A stretch of 59,283 bases of DNA, taken from assembly GCA_028712075.1 (NCBI GenBank), contig JAQTQX010000028.1:1-59283 (forward strand), read 5' to 3'. Within the stretch, counting starts at the first letter, position 1. Every line of letters begins with the position of its first letter. Positions 8,575-18,416 of this stretch are shown here, piece after piece. A program made the position numbers and the translations under genes. The notes beneath the pieces are model-generated. The model had not been told where the DNA came from. It made no database searches and was given only the letters and a program-made list of their open reading frames with translations. This DNA comes from Desulfuromonadaceae bacterium. Lineage in GTDB: Bacteria; Desulfobacterota; Desulfuromonadia; Geobacterales; Pseudopelobacteraceae.

Positions 8575-9357
8575 GTGTTACGCATATATTTAAGCATTGC
8601 GGTATTATTTTTTCTCATTCCCATACCGTCCTATTCTGCTGTCGTTACTGAGCCAGACCTCTCAGGATTTCTAGAACTACAGCATACCATCGAAGGACGC
8701 TGGAACGAACTGATGAGACAGATTCGCGACCAGGAAATTCCAAGGGAAAAGGCTCGTTCCAATCTGCTCAAGCTGTCAGTCGAAGCTCGTGACGTCTATT
8801 ATAACGCTGGAGGAAAAGAAGTATCAAAAGCGGAATGGTTTTTTCCCGTAGCAGGTCTTGATACCCATGCAATTGCCGGAGGGAGGCGACACGGCTACAG
8901 TGCCCGCGGCTACGATTTTTTCACCGGCAACCGTCATGGAGGGCATCCATCTCTGGACATATTTATCCGCGATAGAAACCACGACTGTTGTGATGATTTC
9001 ACCGGGAAACCGGTACAGGTGCTGTCAATGACTGCCGGACTGGTGGTTGCCGCCGAAGATACATGGGCGGCAGACAGTAATCTGCGTGGTGGAAAATATC
9101 TGTGGATTTATGATCCTGTCAATGATCTCCTGGTCTATTATGCCCACAACGAGCGCCTGCTGGTTGGTGTTGGTGAACTGGTGCGACCTGGTGACGTCAT
9201 TGCCACAGTGGGGCGTAGCGGTTACAATGCCGCCAAGAAACGCTCGCCAACGCATCTCCACTTGACAGTGCTCAAGGTGGATGGCGGCACACTGTCGCCA
9301 GTTGACGTCTATTCTGACCTTAGGAAGGTTAAGCGGCTAAAATTGCATGATATTTAA
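8575..9357 (+). CDS. Exported M23 (LytM-type) peptidase-like protein
   Basis: The GTG at 8575 has AGAGGGA upstream. Residues 1-21 form a signal peptide, then comes a helical region to about 85. The M23 domain follows, with zinc-site residues H124-x3-D128, H191 and H227-x-H229. These four ligands are the complete LytM set, so cell-wall endopeptidase activity in the periplasm is plausible. Its 3' end overlaps the MATE gene by 11 bases. Confidence 0.87.
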   Translation: MLRIYLSIAVLFFLIPIPSYSAVVTEPDLSGFLELQHTIEGRWNELMRQIRDQEIPREKARSNLLKLSVEARDVYYNAGGKEVSKAEWFFPVAGLDTHAIAGGRRHGYSARGYDFFTGNRHGGHPSLDIFIRDRNHDCCDDFTGKPVQVLSMTAGLVVAAEDTWAADSNLRGGKYLWIYDPVNDLLVYYAHNERLLVGVGELVRPGDVIATVGRSGYNAAKKRSPTHLHLTVLKVDGGTLSPVDVYSDLRKVKRLKLHDI

Positions 9358-10681
9358 ACACGTACCGGCTCTGCTCAAACTTGCAATTCCGATGATCCTC
9401 TCCACTTCTGCAATCGCGATGATGCAGATAATTGACGCAATCGTATTGTCGAGATACTCCAGTGATGCTGTTGCTGCAATAGGGCCTTCAGGCCTTGCGG
9501 TCATCCTGTTCCAGGGATTCCTTTTTGGTACCGCAGGATATGCTGGAACCTTTGTGGCGCATAGTCACGGACGAGGAGATACTCATGGTGTTGGAACTTC
9601 TGCCTGGCTTGGTATTTATACTGCGTTAGCGTCAGGCGTTTTGGCCCTTGCAGTTGCATGGCCAGTTGCTCAATTGTTTCTTCTGGCAGGTCATGAGCCG
9701 CAAGTTGCCGCGTACGAGTGCATCTATTTCTGGATCTGCATGGCCGGCTCAATATTCCCGGTACTGGGTGGTGCTTTGGCTGGCTGGCTTTCAGGAATTG
9801 GTCGGCCAGTCATTGTAACAGGAGTTACCTTTGTATCATTTGCAGTGAATGCGGTATTAGCGTGGGGGTTGGTGTTAGGTGAATGGGGATTGCCCTGCAT
9901 GGGCATTGCCGGGGCAGCGTCCGCGACTGTTGCCGCACAGGCGGTAGCTGTCATTCTCTACGTAATTATGTTCGCTCAGGCGGGGGGCTTGACAGACCCT
10001 GTTGTCCGGCGGTTCGATTGGGTGGAATTTTGCCGATTTCTTCTGCTCGCGGTCCCAATGGGGGTCCGCATAAGTGTGGAACTTGCGGCGTGGACGCTCT
10101 TTTTGATTGTGATCGGACGTCTTGGTACTGTCGAGCTTGCTGCGTCCAGCATTGCTTTCAGAATAAATGGGACGGTGTTTTTTCCTGCACTCGGACTCGG
10201 GCAGGCGGCCGGAGTTCTGGTGGGACATGCCCGTGGTGCCGGGCGCGATGAGGACATACCTGCTATCGGCTGGCAATCGCTCATGGTGTGCGAGGTTTGG
10301 ATGCTGGCGATGGCGCTGATCTTCGCTCTGACCCCGGCGCCGCTTGTTTCGATCTTTGCGGGTGACGGCCCGGAAAGTACGCGAATCATTGAAACCGGTT
10401 CCTTGCTTATGAAATTTGTTGCTTTCTACTGTATATTTGATGCTGCGAACATCGTGATTGGCAGTATTCTGGCTTCAGCAGGTGACACTCTGTGGATTGC
10501 GCGCACCTTCTTTGTCTGCTCTGGCATCTTCCTGGGGCTGCTATGGCTCATCGATCAAAACATGCCAAGCCTGGTTGCAGAGTGGTCACTGGCAACGTTC
10601 TTCGTATTTGCTACAGCGGTAATCTGGTCACTTCGTTTCCAAGCTGGCGGATGGAGAAAAAATGAGGTGATTCGCGCATAG
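9347..10681 (+). CDS. MATE family efflux transporter
   Basis: The 444-residue protein has about 12 membrane segments in two similar halves, beginning PALLKLAIPMILSTSAIAMM, as in MATE cation/drug antiporters. It should export organic cations or drugs in exchange for Na+ or H+; the substrate is unknown. The start overlaps the end of the M23 gene by 11 bases, which implies coupled translation. Confidence 0.9.
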   Translation: MIFKHVPALLKLAIPMILSTSAIAMMQIIDAIVLSRYSSDAVAAIGPSGLAVILFQGFLFGTAGYAGTFVAHSHGRGDTHGVGTSAWLGIYTALASGVLALAVAWPVAQLFLLAGHEPQVAAYECIYFWICMAGSIFPVLGGALAGWLSGIGRPVIVTGVTFVSFAVNAVLAWGLVLGEWGLPCMGIAGAASATVAAQAVAVILYVIMFAQAGGLTDPVVRRFDWVEFCRFLLLAVPMGVRISVELAAWTLFLIVIGRLGTVELAASSIAFRINGTVFFPALGLGQAAGVLVGHARGAGRDEDIPAIGWQSLMVCEVWMLAMALIFALTPAPLVSIFAGDGPESTRIIETGSLLMKFVAFYCIFDAANIVIGSILASAGDTLWIARTFFVCSGIFLGLLWLIDQNMPSLVAEWSLATFFVFATAVIWSLRFQAGGWRKNEVIRA

Positions 10682-10693
10682 GAAGACGTAATG

Positions 10694-11398
10694 CTATGCC
10701 AGCAGCCTGTCCCGGTCGCGTTCTTTTTTCATTTTCAATACTGCATGCAGTCCTTTTTCTGCAGCAGGTTCGATCGGCAGATGCCACGCAAGACCGATCC
10801 CCGGGACGACACCGGAGTGCCCCCACGCCTGGATGCGTATGACAGATGCGTCAATGGCTATGTTCAGTGAAGGGAACTGAACGATGATGGCATGCCCGAC
10901 GTTCATGGCACCAGGGTCATTCATGACAATAAACGCCCCGCTCCACGATACATCCATGGTGAAGCTCTGCAATTCATCGCACACTTCTTCCTGTCTGATC
11001 AGTACCGGGAGGTGGTATTTGTGGCGCTTGTAGGTGCGTATCCTCCGTGGCACAAAGGTTCTGCCGGCATTTTCAAAAAACCTCGCAATAGATTGCTCTC
11101 CTTCACACCCACCAGGCATGATAATAGGCAAAATCAGATCGCCTGACACTTTTGCCCTGAGAAACGGATAAACATTCTGCAGGGAGGATGCAATCAGTTT
11201 TTCTTCACCCCTGGCTTTAATGACGGTAGGAATATCGGCAAGCACACCGCTGAAAGGATTGCTCAGCGCAAGATTTTCAGCTTCACGAAAAGAGTCGCTC
11301 ACAGTATAAGGGACGTCCTCGGCATCGAGAATGCCAGACATTGTAGCCCGGATGTCTGCGTCATATGAAATAATCAAAATGGGGCTGGTGAGTCTCAC
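10694..11398 (-). CDS. Degenerate receiver plus PilZ domain protein
   Basis: This 234-residue protein has an N-terminal region of about 110 residues that begins like a response-regulator receiver (PILIISYDADIRATMSGIL) but shows no obvious phosphoacceptor aspartate motif. A C-terminal PilZ domain follows with R121-x3-R125 and D149-x-S151-x2-G154, the c-di-GMP-binding residues. It probably senses c-di-GMP and passes the signal to an unknown partner. The GTG start has AGAGGAT upstream. It is the last gene of a three-gene operon with a CheY-like protein and a second PilZ protein. Confidence 0.85.
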   Translation of the reverse strand: MRLTSPILIISYDADIRATMSGILDAEDVPYTVSDSFREAENLALSNPFSGVLADIPTVIKARGEEKLIASSLQNVYPFLRAKVSGDLILPIIMPGGCEGEQSIARFFENAGRTFVPRRIRTYKRHKYHLPVLIRQEEVCDELQSFTMDVSWSGAFIVMNDPGAMNVGHAIIVQFPSLNIAIDASVIRIQAWGHSGVVPGIGLAWHLPIEPAAEKGLHAVLKMKKERDRDRLLA

Positions 11399-11444
11399 AC
11401 GCGTATCCTCTGTTCCTTATCAAACGTGTTCATTGCGCCGGAAA

Positions 11445-11840
11445 TTAATTGTGGTGTTCTTCAAGCAGATGGTGGCGGACCAGTAAATGCTTGAGCAGAT
11501 TAGTGGAACAGGGCTTGGTGACAAAATCGTCTGCACCTGCAAAAAAGGTGTTTTCGATTACCTCTTCTGATTCGTGGGCGGTGATAATAAACACCTGGCT
11601 CTTTGCCCCGCCGTCTTCTTCAGTGGCGCGTATTTTTTCCAGTACCTCGCAGCCGCTTAATCCCGGCATTTCGATGTCGAGGCATATCAAATCGTATGCC
11701 GCCCCGGATTGTCGGGCGGCCAAAAACAGTGCGAGTGCTTCTTCTCCGTCGCAGGCACCTTGACAATCGCCAAATTCCTGCAGCATCGTTATCAGTACCT
11801 CCCGGCCAAACGTGTCGTCATCGGCAATCAGAATTTTCAT
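11445..11840 (-). CDS. Single-domain response regulator (CheY-like)
   Basis: From the ATG at 11840 (AGGAG upstream) the product is 131 residues, a lone receiver domain. It has the acidic pocket ADDD near the N-terminus, the phosphoacceptor D55 in LDIEMPG, and the lysine of FVTKPCS. There is no output domain, so it must act by binding a partner after phosphorylation. The flanking genes both encode PilZ proteins, so one of them may be that partner. No histidine kinase lies nearby. The frame extends to 11870, but the upstream codons lack a ribosome site. Confidence 0.9.
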   Translation of the reverse strand: MKILIADDDTFGREVLITMLQEFGDCQGACDGEEALALFLAARQSGAAYDLICLDIEMPGLSGCEVLEKIRATEEDGGAKSQVFIITAHESEEVIENTFFAGADDFVTKPCSTNLLKHLLVRHHLLEEHHN

Positions 11841-11871
11841 GTTGTGTATCTCCTTTACACGTTGTGCCATC

Positions 11872-12486
11872 TCATTTTGCAGCGGTCGACTTCATGTACA
11901 TTTCTGTTTTCCGGAGCTCAATATATTTACTGTAGGCATGATCAACAGGAAACGGGTCAAACAGAAAAACAGCATGGTAAATGCCGTCACCTCCGGACGT
12001 TCTGAGGACAACGGCTGTATCAATGGTGATCTCGTGGATGTCTTTGGTTTCCGGTATGCAAAATTCCACGGCAACTTGAGCCTTCTCGGGAAAACGCGGT
12101 CTTTCTTTTAAACGGACTTTGATCGAATCAAGCGACATATCCAGGATCATGCCCTGCGTCGACCCACTCGACTGTTCTGAAATCTGGATCGAAATAAAAT
12201 GGGCTGGTGTTATGCGAGGGTGTTTGCGTTTGTCCTCTGTGTAGCCGCAACGTGTAACAATACCATCGGTAATATGTATTTCCCGGACAGGACCATCCTT
12301 GTACTTCAAAAGGAGTTTTCCGTCGCCAAGCTCCACCGTCTCATCAGGTTTCCTGCCAATAACCCTTTCCACAACAACGGTTTGATATCCCAGCAAGCTT
12401 CTCGTCACCTCTGCGGCAGTTTTTTCCACCTGCTGATTTTTGCCGCCACGCGACCACCCGGTTAATTGGGAAAACAGTTTTTGCAT
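11872..12486 (-). CDS. PilZ domain protein
   Basis: From the ATG at 12486 (AGAAGG upstream) the product is 204 residues. The N-terminal 85 residues are of no family I recognise. The PilZ domain has R87-x3-R91 (RKHPR) and DMSLDS, where the usual final glycine of D-x-S-x2-G is serine. It should bind c-di-GMP, possibly with altered affinity. It is the first gene of the operon that continues with the receiver and the second PilZ protein. Confidence 0.83.
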   Translation of the reverse strand: MQKLFSQLTGWSRGGKNQQVEKTAAEVTRSLLGYQTVVVERVIGRKPDETVELGDGKLLLKYKDGPVREIHITDGIVTRCGYTEDKRKHPRITPAHFISIQISEQSSGSTQGMILDMSLDSIKVRLKERPRFPEKAQVAVEFCIPETKDIHEITIDTAVVLRTSGGDGIYHAVFLFDPFPVDHAYSKYIELRKTEMYMKSTAAK

Positions 12487-12653
12487 AATACCTTCTTTGC
12501 TGAGAACCGTGTCTTTGAATGACAGGAATACCACGGAATTGCGCCGATCTCAATATCATAATATTCAGATCATATCAGTTTCACCAGTCCAGATTCTGCA
12601 TCATGTTCCCATCCGCAAAACCTGATTCGGCAGCAAACCAGCCAAGTGCATGC

Positions 12654-12683
12654 TTGACCTGAATCGGTCAACGGTAGTATATC
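12654..12683 (+). promoter_or_regulatory. Sigma-70-like promoter of valS
   Basis: TTGACC (12654-12659) and TATATC (12678-12683), spaced 18 bases, lie 37 bases before the valS start. The rest of the 234-base gap to the PilZ gene holds no gene I can see and no clear T-box features. Confidence 0.5.
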
Positions 12684-12720
12684 CATAACGTATCTGAACA
12701 ACTCACTTAAGGGATTCAAT

Positions 12721-15402
12721 ATGATCAAAGAGCTTGCCAAGGGGTACGAACCCCATGATGTTGAAAAAAGATGGTACGCCGAATGGCAGATGCAAGGCTA
12801 TTTCCGGGCTGCCGCAACCTCAAACAAAAAACCGTACTCAATAGTGATCCCCCCTCCCAACGTGACCGGCGCTCTCCATATGGGGCACGCTCTCAACAAC
12901 ACCCTGCAGGACATTCTTTGCCGCTGGAAACGGATGCAGGGGTATAACGTCCTCTGGATGCCGGGCACCGACCATGCAGGCATTGCCACCCAAAACGTGG
13001 TCGAACGCCAGTTGGCTGCCGAAGGAAAAGACCGCCATGATCTTGGCCGTGAAGCATTTATTGAGCGGGTCTGGAAGTGGAAGGCCGAATCAGGCGGCCA
13101 GATTATCGACCAACTGAAGCGCCTCGGAGCATCCTGTGACTGGGAGCGGGAGCGTTTTACCATGGATGAGGGCCTGTCGAAGGCGGTACGCACCGTCTTC
13201 GTGAAATTGTATGAAGACGGCCTTATCTACCGCGATAACCGCCTGATCAACTGGTGCCCGCGCTGCCATACCGCCCTGTCAGACATTGAAGTCGAGCATG
13301 AGGATCACAAGGGGCACCTTTGGCACATCCGCTACCCGGTGGTCGGCGAGCCGGGCAGGTTCGTGGTAGTTGCCACTACCCGCCCCGAGACAATGCTGGG
13401 GGATACCGCCGTTGCGGTTCATCCCGAAGACGGGCGTTATCTTGAACTGGTTGGAAAAAAAGTCATACTGCCGCTGATCAACCGTGAAATTCCGGTGGTC
13501 GCTGACGAATACGTCGAGCGGGAGTTCGGCACCGGTGTCGTCAAAATTACCCCGGCCCATGATTTCAACGACTTTGAGGTCGGCCTGCGTCACGGTCTGG
13601 ACAGAATCAACGTCCTTGACGAATCCGGCATTATCAACGCTGCCGGTCACCAGTACGAAGGTATGGATCGCTTTGAAGCGCGTAAACGCATTGTCGCTGA
13701 ACTGGAATCTGCAGGTCTGCTGGAAAAAATCGACGATCACCCCATGTCCGTTGGCGGTTGCTACCGCTGCAAAACCGTAGTGGAGCCGTATCTGTCCCTA
13801 CAGTGGTATGTGAAAGTCGCTCCGCTTGCCGAGCGTGCTCTGGCTGCCGTGAAAGAGGGAAAAACCCGCATCCTGCCCAAGCAATGGGAGAACACCTATT
13901 ACGACTGGATGGAAAACATCCGTGACTGGTGTATTTCACGGCAGATCTGGTGGGGGCACCGCATTCCGGCCTGGTTCTGCGACCACTGCGACAGCGTCAC
14001 TGTGGCGATGGAAGCGCCGGAAAAATGTTCCAAATGCGGTAGTGACGAGATTCGCCAGGAAACCGACGTTCTCGATACCTGGTTTTCATCCTCACTCTGG
14101 CCGTTCTCCACCATGGGGTGGCCGGACCGGACCGCCGAACTGAAAACCTTTTATCCGACCTCCTGTCTCATTACCGGATTCGATATTCTCTTTTTCTGGG
14201 TGGCGCGCATGATGATGATGGGACTGTACTTCATGGATGGAGTTCCTTTTACGGATGTCTACATTCATGCGCTGGTGCGTGATGCTCAGGGGCATAAGAT
14301 GAGCAAGTCCAAGGGGAACGTAATCGACCCGCTTACGGTTATCGACCAGTACGGCACCGACGCCTTCCGCTTTACCCTGGCCGCCTTTGCCGCGCAGGGA
14401 CGTGACATCAAGCTGGCTGAGGAACGGATCGCCGGCTACCGCAACTTCTGCAACAAGGTCTGGAATGCGGCCCGGTTCACGCTCATGAATCTTGAAGGCT
14501 TCGATCCGGAAGGCCTCAGTCTTGACAAGATGGAATTGAGCCAAGGTGACAAATGGATTCTGCACCGTTTGAATGAAACCGCACGGAGCGTTGATGAAAC
14601 TCTGACCGGCTACCGCTATAACGAAAGCGCAATGGCGCTTTATCAGTTCACCTGGAGCGAATTCTGCGACTGGTATCTGGAACTCTCGAAACAGGACATT
14701 TACAACGGCACGCCTGAACGGAAACAGGCTACTCAATATGTGCTCTGGTACACATTGGAAAACCTGCTGCGCCTGCTTCACCCGTTCATGCCGTTTATTA
14801 CCGAAGAGATCTGGCAGGCTCTACCGAAACAGCAGGGGCAAGAGGCAAGGGACAAGGAAACTCCTTCCATCATGCTGGCAGAATACCCCTCCTATCGCAA
14901 TGAGCTCTCTTTCCCCGATTTTGCTGCCGACATGGAGCGGATCATGGCGGTTATCGGCGGTATCCGCAATATTCGCGGCGAAATGGACGTACCACCGTCA
15001 AAACAGATTGCAGTAATACTCTCCTGTGACAGCGAAGCGACCCGGCTGCTGCTGAAGCACAACGAAAGTGCCATTATCAGCCTGGCCAGGGTTTCCGATC
15101 TTGCCATTGGCCATGCTATTGAAAAGCCGGAGGATGCCTCTATTCAGGTGGCCGGAGACGTACAGATTTACGTGCCGCTCAAAGGTCTGGTGGATGTCGC
15201 GGCCGAAGAGGAGCGCCTGCTCAAGGAGATAGGCAAGATCGACAAGGAGATTGAAATGTTCTCCAAAAAGCTGGAAAGCCCGGCCTTTGTAGACCGAGCC
15301 CCTGCAGATATTGTCGCCAAAGAACGCCAGAAGCTGACGGACGTTACCGGCAAGAGAGCCGTGCTGGAAGAGAGTCTGGAGAAGATCAGAAAACTGAAAT
15401 AG
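12721..15402 (+). CDS. valS: Valyl-tRNA synthetase
   Basis: This 893-residue class I synthetase charges tRNA-Val in the cytoplasm. The HIGH-type motif (PPPNVTGALHMGH, about residues 44-56) and KMSKS (about 526-530) are intact. A long editing domain follows the HIGH region and includes the TTRPETMLGDTAVAVHP segment. The C-terminus ends in the coiled-coil arm typical of ValRS (from about residue 820). AAGGG precedes the ATG. nadK starts 7 bases after the stop, then recN, making a likely three-gene transcript. Confidence 0.97.
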   Translation: MIKELAKGYEPHDVEKRWYAEWQMQGYFRAAATSNKKPYSIVIPPPNVTGALHMGHALNNTLQDILCRWKRMQGYNVLWMPGTDHAGIATQNVVERQLAAEGKDRHDLGREAFIERVWKWKAESGGQIIDQLKRLGASCDWERERFTMDEGLSKAVRTVFVKLYEDGLIYRDNRLINWCPRCHTALSDIEVEHEDHKGHLWHIRYPVVGEPGRFVVVATTRPETMLGDTAVAVHPEDGRYLELVGKKVILPLINREIPVVADEYVEREFGTGVVKITPAHDFNDFEVGLRHGLDRINVLDESGIINAAGHQYEGMDRFEARKRIVAELESAGLLEKIDDHPMSVGGCYRCKTVVEPYLSLQWYVKVAPLAERALAAVKEGKTRILPKQWENTYYDWMENIRDWCISRQIWWGHRIPAWFCDHCDSVTVAMEAPEKCSKCGSDEIRQETDVLDTWFSSSLWPFSTMGWPDRTAELKTFYPTSCLITGFDILFFWVARMMMMGLYFMDGVPFTDVYIHALVRDAQGHKMSKSKGNVIDPLTVIDQYGTDAFRFTLAAFAAQGRDIKLAEERIAGYRNFCNKVWNAARFTLMNLEGFDPEGLSLDKMELSQGDKWILHRLNETARSVDETLTGYRYNESAMALYQFTWSEFCDWYLELSKQDIYNGTPERKQATQYVLWYTLENLLRLLHPFMPFITEEIWQALPKQQGQEARDKETPSIMLAEYPSYRNELSFPDFAADMERIMAVIGGIRNIRGEMDVPPSKQIAVILSCDSEATRLLLKHNESAIISLARVSDLAIGHAIEKPEDASIQVAGDVQIYVPLKGLVDVAAEEERLLKEIGKIDKEIEMFSKKLESPAFVDRAPADIVAKERQKLTDVTGKRAVLEESLEKIRKLK

Positions 15403-15409
15403 GTGACCT

Positions 15410-16276
15410 ATGCAGGAGTTCCAGAACGTTGCCATATTTGCAAAAATTCGAGATCCGCGGTGTCTCGGCATCGCTGCCGACCTGATCACATGGCTTGAGG
15501 AACGCGGCTGTACGCCACTGACTGAAGAGCAGATTACGCGTGAGCTTGGCTATCCGGCTTTTTTCACGATGGAAGAAATCCGTGAACAGGCAGAGCTGGT
15601 CGTGGTTCTGGGGGGTGACGGCACACTTATTTCGGTGGCACGCCTCTTCTCCGGCAAGGACGTCCCGATTCTGGGTATTAACCTGGGCAGTCTCGGTTTC
15701 CTGACAGAAATCACCATTGAGGAACTCTACACCCGTCTGGAAAAATGTCTGGAGGGAAACCCGCGTGTTTCCGAGCGGATGATGCTGGAGGTGACTCTCC
15801 ACCGCGAAGGGCAGGATATCGAAAAAGGCAGTGTCCTGAATGACATGGTTATCAACAAGGGTGCCCTGGCGCGAATTGTTGATCTGGAAACGAGGGTCAA
15901 CCGTCATTTTCTTACTACCTACAAAGCTGACGGACTCATCGTCTCAACTCCGACCGGCTCGACCGGCTACTCCCTTTCAGCCGGCGGCCCGATCATCCAT
16001 CCACAGATGAGCTGTATCGTCATAACCCCGATCTGCCCACACACCCTGACCAATCGTCCGATAGTCGTTACCGATGAATCAGTCATTTCGATAACAGTAA
16101 CATCCTCCTTTGATGAAAAAGTCTACCTGACGCTGGATGGCCAGGTCGGTTTCGAGCTGCAGGAGGGGGATTCCATCGAGGTGCGTAAGGCGCTGAAGAC
16201 GACCTCGCTGGTCATGTCGCGCAGTCGGGACTATTTTGAAATATTGCGGACCAAGCTGAAGTGGGGAGAGCGCTGA
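15410..16276 (+). CDS. nadK: NAD kinase
   Basis: NAD kinase phosphorylates NAD to NADP. The 288-residue protein has the GGDGT motif (near residue 69, LGGDGTLISVARLF), the later LNDMVIN equivalent of the NE/D motif, and the TPTGSTGYSLSAGGP signature near residue 185. AGGTGA lies at the ATG. It sits 7 bases from valS and 6 bases from recN. Confidence 0.95.
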   Translation: MQEFQNVAIFAKIRDPRCLGIAADLITWLEERGCTPLTEEQITRELGYPAFFTMEEIREQAELVVVLGGDGTLISVARLFSGKDVPILGINLGSLGFLTEITIEELYTRLEKCLEGNPRVSERMMLEVTLHREGQDIEKGSVLNDMVINKGALARIVDLETRVNRHFLTTYKADGLIVSTPTGSTGYSLSAGGPIIHPQMSCIVITPICPHTLTNRPIVVTDESVISITVTSSFDEKVYLTLDGQVGFELQEGDSIEVRKALKTTSLVMSRSRDYFEILRTKLKWGER

Positions 16277-16282
16277 CAGTTC

Positions 16283-17947
16283 ATGCTAACTGACCTGACA
16301 ATAAAAAATGTTGCTATTATCGACACCTTGCAGATCAACTTCAAGCGTGGCTTGACAGTCCTTACCGGTGAAACCGGCGCCGGGAAATCGATCATCATCG
16401 ATGCCGTCGGGCTGATTATGGGGAGTCGGGCAACCAATGAGATGATCCGCTCCGGCGAAGAGGAAGCGGGCGTCGAAGCTCTGTTCGACATTTCCGGTCA
16501 GCCGGAACTGCAGATGCAGCTTGCCGAAGCTGGTTTTGCGTGCGATGGCGAGTTGCTGATCAAGCGCTCCCTTTCCCGCTCAGGCAAGAACAGAATTTTC
16601 ATCAACGGTAGCATGGCAACCCTGGCGCTACTATCGGACATCGCGCCGCGCCTGATCAATATTTATGGTCAGCACGATTCACAGACCCTGCTCAAACCGG
16701 AAAACCATCTGCGACTTCTTGACACATATTCCGGACTCGGCCGGAAACGGGAAGATTTTGCCCGGCTGTTCCAGCGTCTGAATACCCTGCGCAGCACGCT
16801 TGCGGGTCTGGAACAGGCAGAACGCGAGGCGGAGCGCCGCCGAGATCTTTTGACGTACCAGTCTGAAGAAATTGCGAACGTGGTATTGCAGCTTGGTGAG
16901 GAGGAGCATCTTGCTGATCAGCGCCAACTTCTGGCAAACGCCGAAAAACTGATGGGCGTCAGCGGTGAAGCGTTTGAGCGCTTGTACGGTGGTGACGGCG
17001 CTTTGTTGGGGCAACTCAGGCGCATAGCCTGCTCAATCTCCGATATTGCCGGTATCGACCATTCCCTGCAGGAGACAGCCAGCTCACTTGAAGGGGCGTA
17101 TCTACAGCTCGAGGACAGCGCAATCTATCTGCGCGACTACGCCTCCCGCATAGAATCAGAGCCGGCTCTGCTGCAGCAGATCGATGACCGGCTTGATCTG
17201 ATCGGCAGATTGAAAAAGAAGTATGCGCCGACTGTGGCAGGAATTCTGGACTACAAAGCAGAAATAGACGCCGAACTGGAATTACTACATAATTGCGAGC
17301 TGAACAGGCATGCTCTGGAAACCGAACGGGACGCGGTGGCAGCGGAAATGATGCAAGTGGGTGGAAGTCTGACAGACTCCCGCATCCAGGCTGCGATTAC
17401 ACTTAAAAACGCACTTGAACATGAAGCGCACCAGTTAGCCATGAAGGGAGCGGTTATTGAACCGACTTTGGAGACGCTTTCCGAACCACGTGCGAGCGGT
17501 TTTGAAAAGGTAGAATTTCTCTTCTCTCCCAATCCGGGAGAGATACCCCGCCCACTGGCCCGGATCGCTTCCGGTGGGGAGCTGTCGCGCCTGATGCTGG
17601 CAATCAAGCAGGTGCTGCCGGATAGTGATGTTCCAACACTGGTATTCGATGAAGTCGATACCGGCATCGGCGGGGCAACCTCGGAGCTGGTCGGGAAGAA
17701 GTTGAGAAATGTTGCTGCAAACCAGCAGGTGCTCTGTATTACCCATCTACCGCAGGTGGCGGTTTTCGCCGATCAGCAGTTGCGCGTGGTAAAGCTGATT
17801 ACTGATGGTCGAACCACTACCCGCGTTCTTGAACTTGACCATAACGAACGGATCAATGAAGTGGCCCGGATGCTCGCGGGAACCACCGTTACCGATTCGG
17901 CAATTAAACATGCCACAGAAATGCTAGTGGCAACTCGAAGCCAGTAA
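16283..17947 (+). CDS. recN: DNA repair protein RecN
   Basis: RecN is an SMC-like ATPase that acts on double-strand breaks. The 554-residue protein has Walker A GETGAGKS (about residues 28-35), a long central coiled coil, the ABC signature ASGGELSR, and Walker B with LVFDEVDTGIGG. Length is normal. It follows nadK, a common nadK-recN pairing. No LexA box is evident in the six-base gap, so it is probably read from the valS promoter or one inside nadK. Confidence 0.96.
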   Translation: MLTDLTIKNVAIIDTLQINFKRGLTVLTGETGAGKSIIIDAVGLIMGSRATNEMIRSGEEEAGVEALFDISGQPELQMQLAEAGFACDGELLIKRSLSRSGKNRIFINGSMATLALLSDIAPRLINIYGQHDSQTLLKPENHLRLLDTYSGLGRKREDFARLFQRLNTLRSTLAGLEQAEREAERRRDLLTYQSEEIANVVLQLGEEEHLADQRQLLANAEKLMGVSGEAFERLYGGDGALLGQLRRIACSISDIAGIDHSLQETASSLEGAYLQLEDSAIYLRDYASRIESEPALLQQIDDRLDLIGRLKKKYAPTVAGILDYKAEIDAELELLHNCELNRHALETERDAVAAEMMQVGGSLTDSRIQAAITLKNALEHEAHQLAMKGAVIEPTLETLSEPRASGFEKVEFLFSPNPGEIPRPLARIASGGELSRLMLAIKQVLPDSDVPTLVFDEVDTGIGGATSELVGKKLRNVAANQQVLCITHLPQVAVFADQQLRVVKLITDGRTTTRVLELDHNERINEVARMLAGTTVTDSAIKHATEMLVATRSQ

Positions 17948-18031
17948 TCCGGGGTTTTCAGCATATTATTTTTTGATTGAATTTTTCTTATTTAATGGTA
18001 CTGTTTTTAAAAGTTCCAAGGAGCTATGTTT

Positions 18032-18415
18032 ATGAACCGTTCAGCCATAATAACCGGTTTTTTGATTCTGAACTTAGTCAATCTCTCACTTGCAGTTGAA
18101 ATACCACCTGCGTCGGCACAGCGCCTGGTACAACTTGAACAGCGATTAGAGAAAGCTGCGGCAGCAACTGCAGGTGAATATGCTAAAAGCTTTCTTGATG
18201 CCGCAAAAGCCGCCATAGCGGATGCAAAAATCAATATCGCAGCGGGAAAGGGTAACCTTGCTACCCTCCAGACAGACCTTGCCGAAATTCAACTGAATGC
18301 TGCTGACGCCAAGGGTGCAACAAAAGAGCTTCTGGAAAAGATTGCCGTACGACGTTCGGAATTAAAGAAAATGGAAGCCCGTCTCGAACGATTCAGAAAC
18401 GGGGAGGATGACTGA
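18032..18415 (+). CDS. Exported coiled-coil protein (DUF4398-like)
   Basis: From the ATG at 18032 (AAGGAG eight bases upstream; an ATG at 18026 is too close to it) the product is 127 residues. A signal peptide of about 22 residues is followed by alanine-rich amphipathic helix to the C-terminus (EQRLEKAAAATAGEYAKSF and on). The pattern recalls DUF4398 periplasmic proteins; the function is unknown. It is coupled to the next exported helical protein, the start of which overlaps its stop region. Confidence 0.7.
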   Translation: MNRSAIITGFLILNLVNLSLAVEIPPASAQRLVQLEQRLEKAAAATAGEYAKSFLDAAKAAIADAKINIAAGKGNLATLQTDLAEIQLNAADAKGATKELLEKIAVRRSELKKMEARLERFRNGEDD

Positions 18416-18416
18416 T

